Shown here: piece after piece, positions 13,622 to 13,636 of the stretch | Layout: the number at the start of each line of letters is the position of its first letter | How positions within the stretch are numbered: position 1 is the first letter of the stretch | Assembly (NCBI GenBank): GCA_021790495.1 | Contig: JAJYGZ010000284.1 | Span: forward strand, 1 to 13,636 | Source of the DNA: Actinomycetes bacterium | Lineage (GTDB): Bacteria; Actinomycetota; Acidimicrobiia; Acidimicrobiales; Acidimicrobiaceae | Length of the DNA stretch: 13,636 nucleotides | Direction of reading: 5' to 3' | Made by a program: the position numbers and the translations under genes | The notes under the pieces: model-generated | The model's database searches: none | The model's input: only the letters and a program-made list of their open reading frames with translations | Told to the model about the DNA's origin: nothing

Positions 13622-13636
13622 CGCGAAGCTCGAGAT

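Noticed and set aside
1..13636. CRISPR array, tRNA, rRNA, insertion sequence or attachment site
   Set aside because: No regularly spaced repeats, cloverleaf, transposase motif or flanking direct repeats were seen on either strand.

Overview
The window looks like chromosomal DNA from a moderately GC-rich bacterium, most likely an actinobacterium. The main clue is a perfect match to the actinobacterial GlnR-box pattern (GTNAC-N6-GAAAC) in front of a glutamine-synthetase-like gene. GTG and TTG starts with good Shine-Dalgarno sites and the style of the CoA ligase and lactonase proteins agree. An acidimicrobial lineage is possible, but this is inference and no marker gene is present.

Layout. (1) 1-1672, minus: a membrane-anchored PAS-GGDEF-EAL cyclic-di-GMP protein that runs off the left edge. 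(2) 1673-2640: almost 1 kb with no intact gene, holding what looks like the decayed N-terminus of an acyl-CoA dehydrogenase. (3) 2641-5269, plus: an AMP-forming acyl-CoA ligase followed by a phosphotriesterase-like lactonase, probably one small catabolic operon. (4) 5397-10309, minus: a tight five-gene operon read from right to left as glxB-, glxC- and glxD-like glutamate-synthase modules, a DAO-family FAD oxidoreductase, and an XRE-cupin regulator. (5) 10518-11918, plus: a divergent glutamine synthetase of the GlnT/GmaS type. (6) 12185-13621, plus: an APC-family permease.

Blocks 4-6 form one readable system. The permease would import an amine or amino acid and the GS-like enzyme would gamma-glutamylate it with ATP. 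The three Glx/Mgs-like proteins resemble N-methylglutamate synthase (MgsABC), which moves the alkylamine onto a new glutamate skeleton. The FAD oxidoreductase would oxidise the product. The XRE-cupin regulator is of the PuuR type. The set is therefore a hybrid of the N-methylglutamate pathway (gmaS-mgsABC) and the Puu putrescine pathway (puuA, puuB, puuR, puuP), with one flavoprotein where a multi-subunit dehydrogenase would be expected. The 208-bp divergent promoter holds a GlnR box centred inside a perfect 10-bp inverted repeat, suggesting nitrogen control plus a second, pathway-specific regulator.
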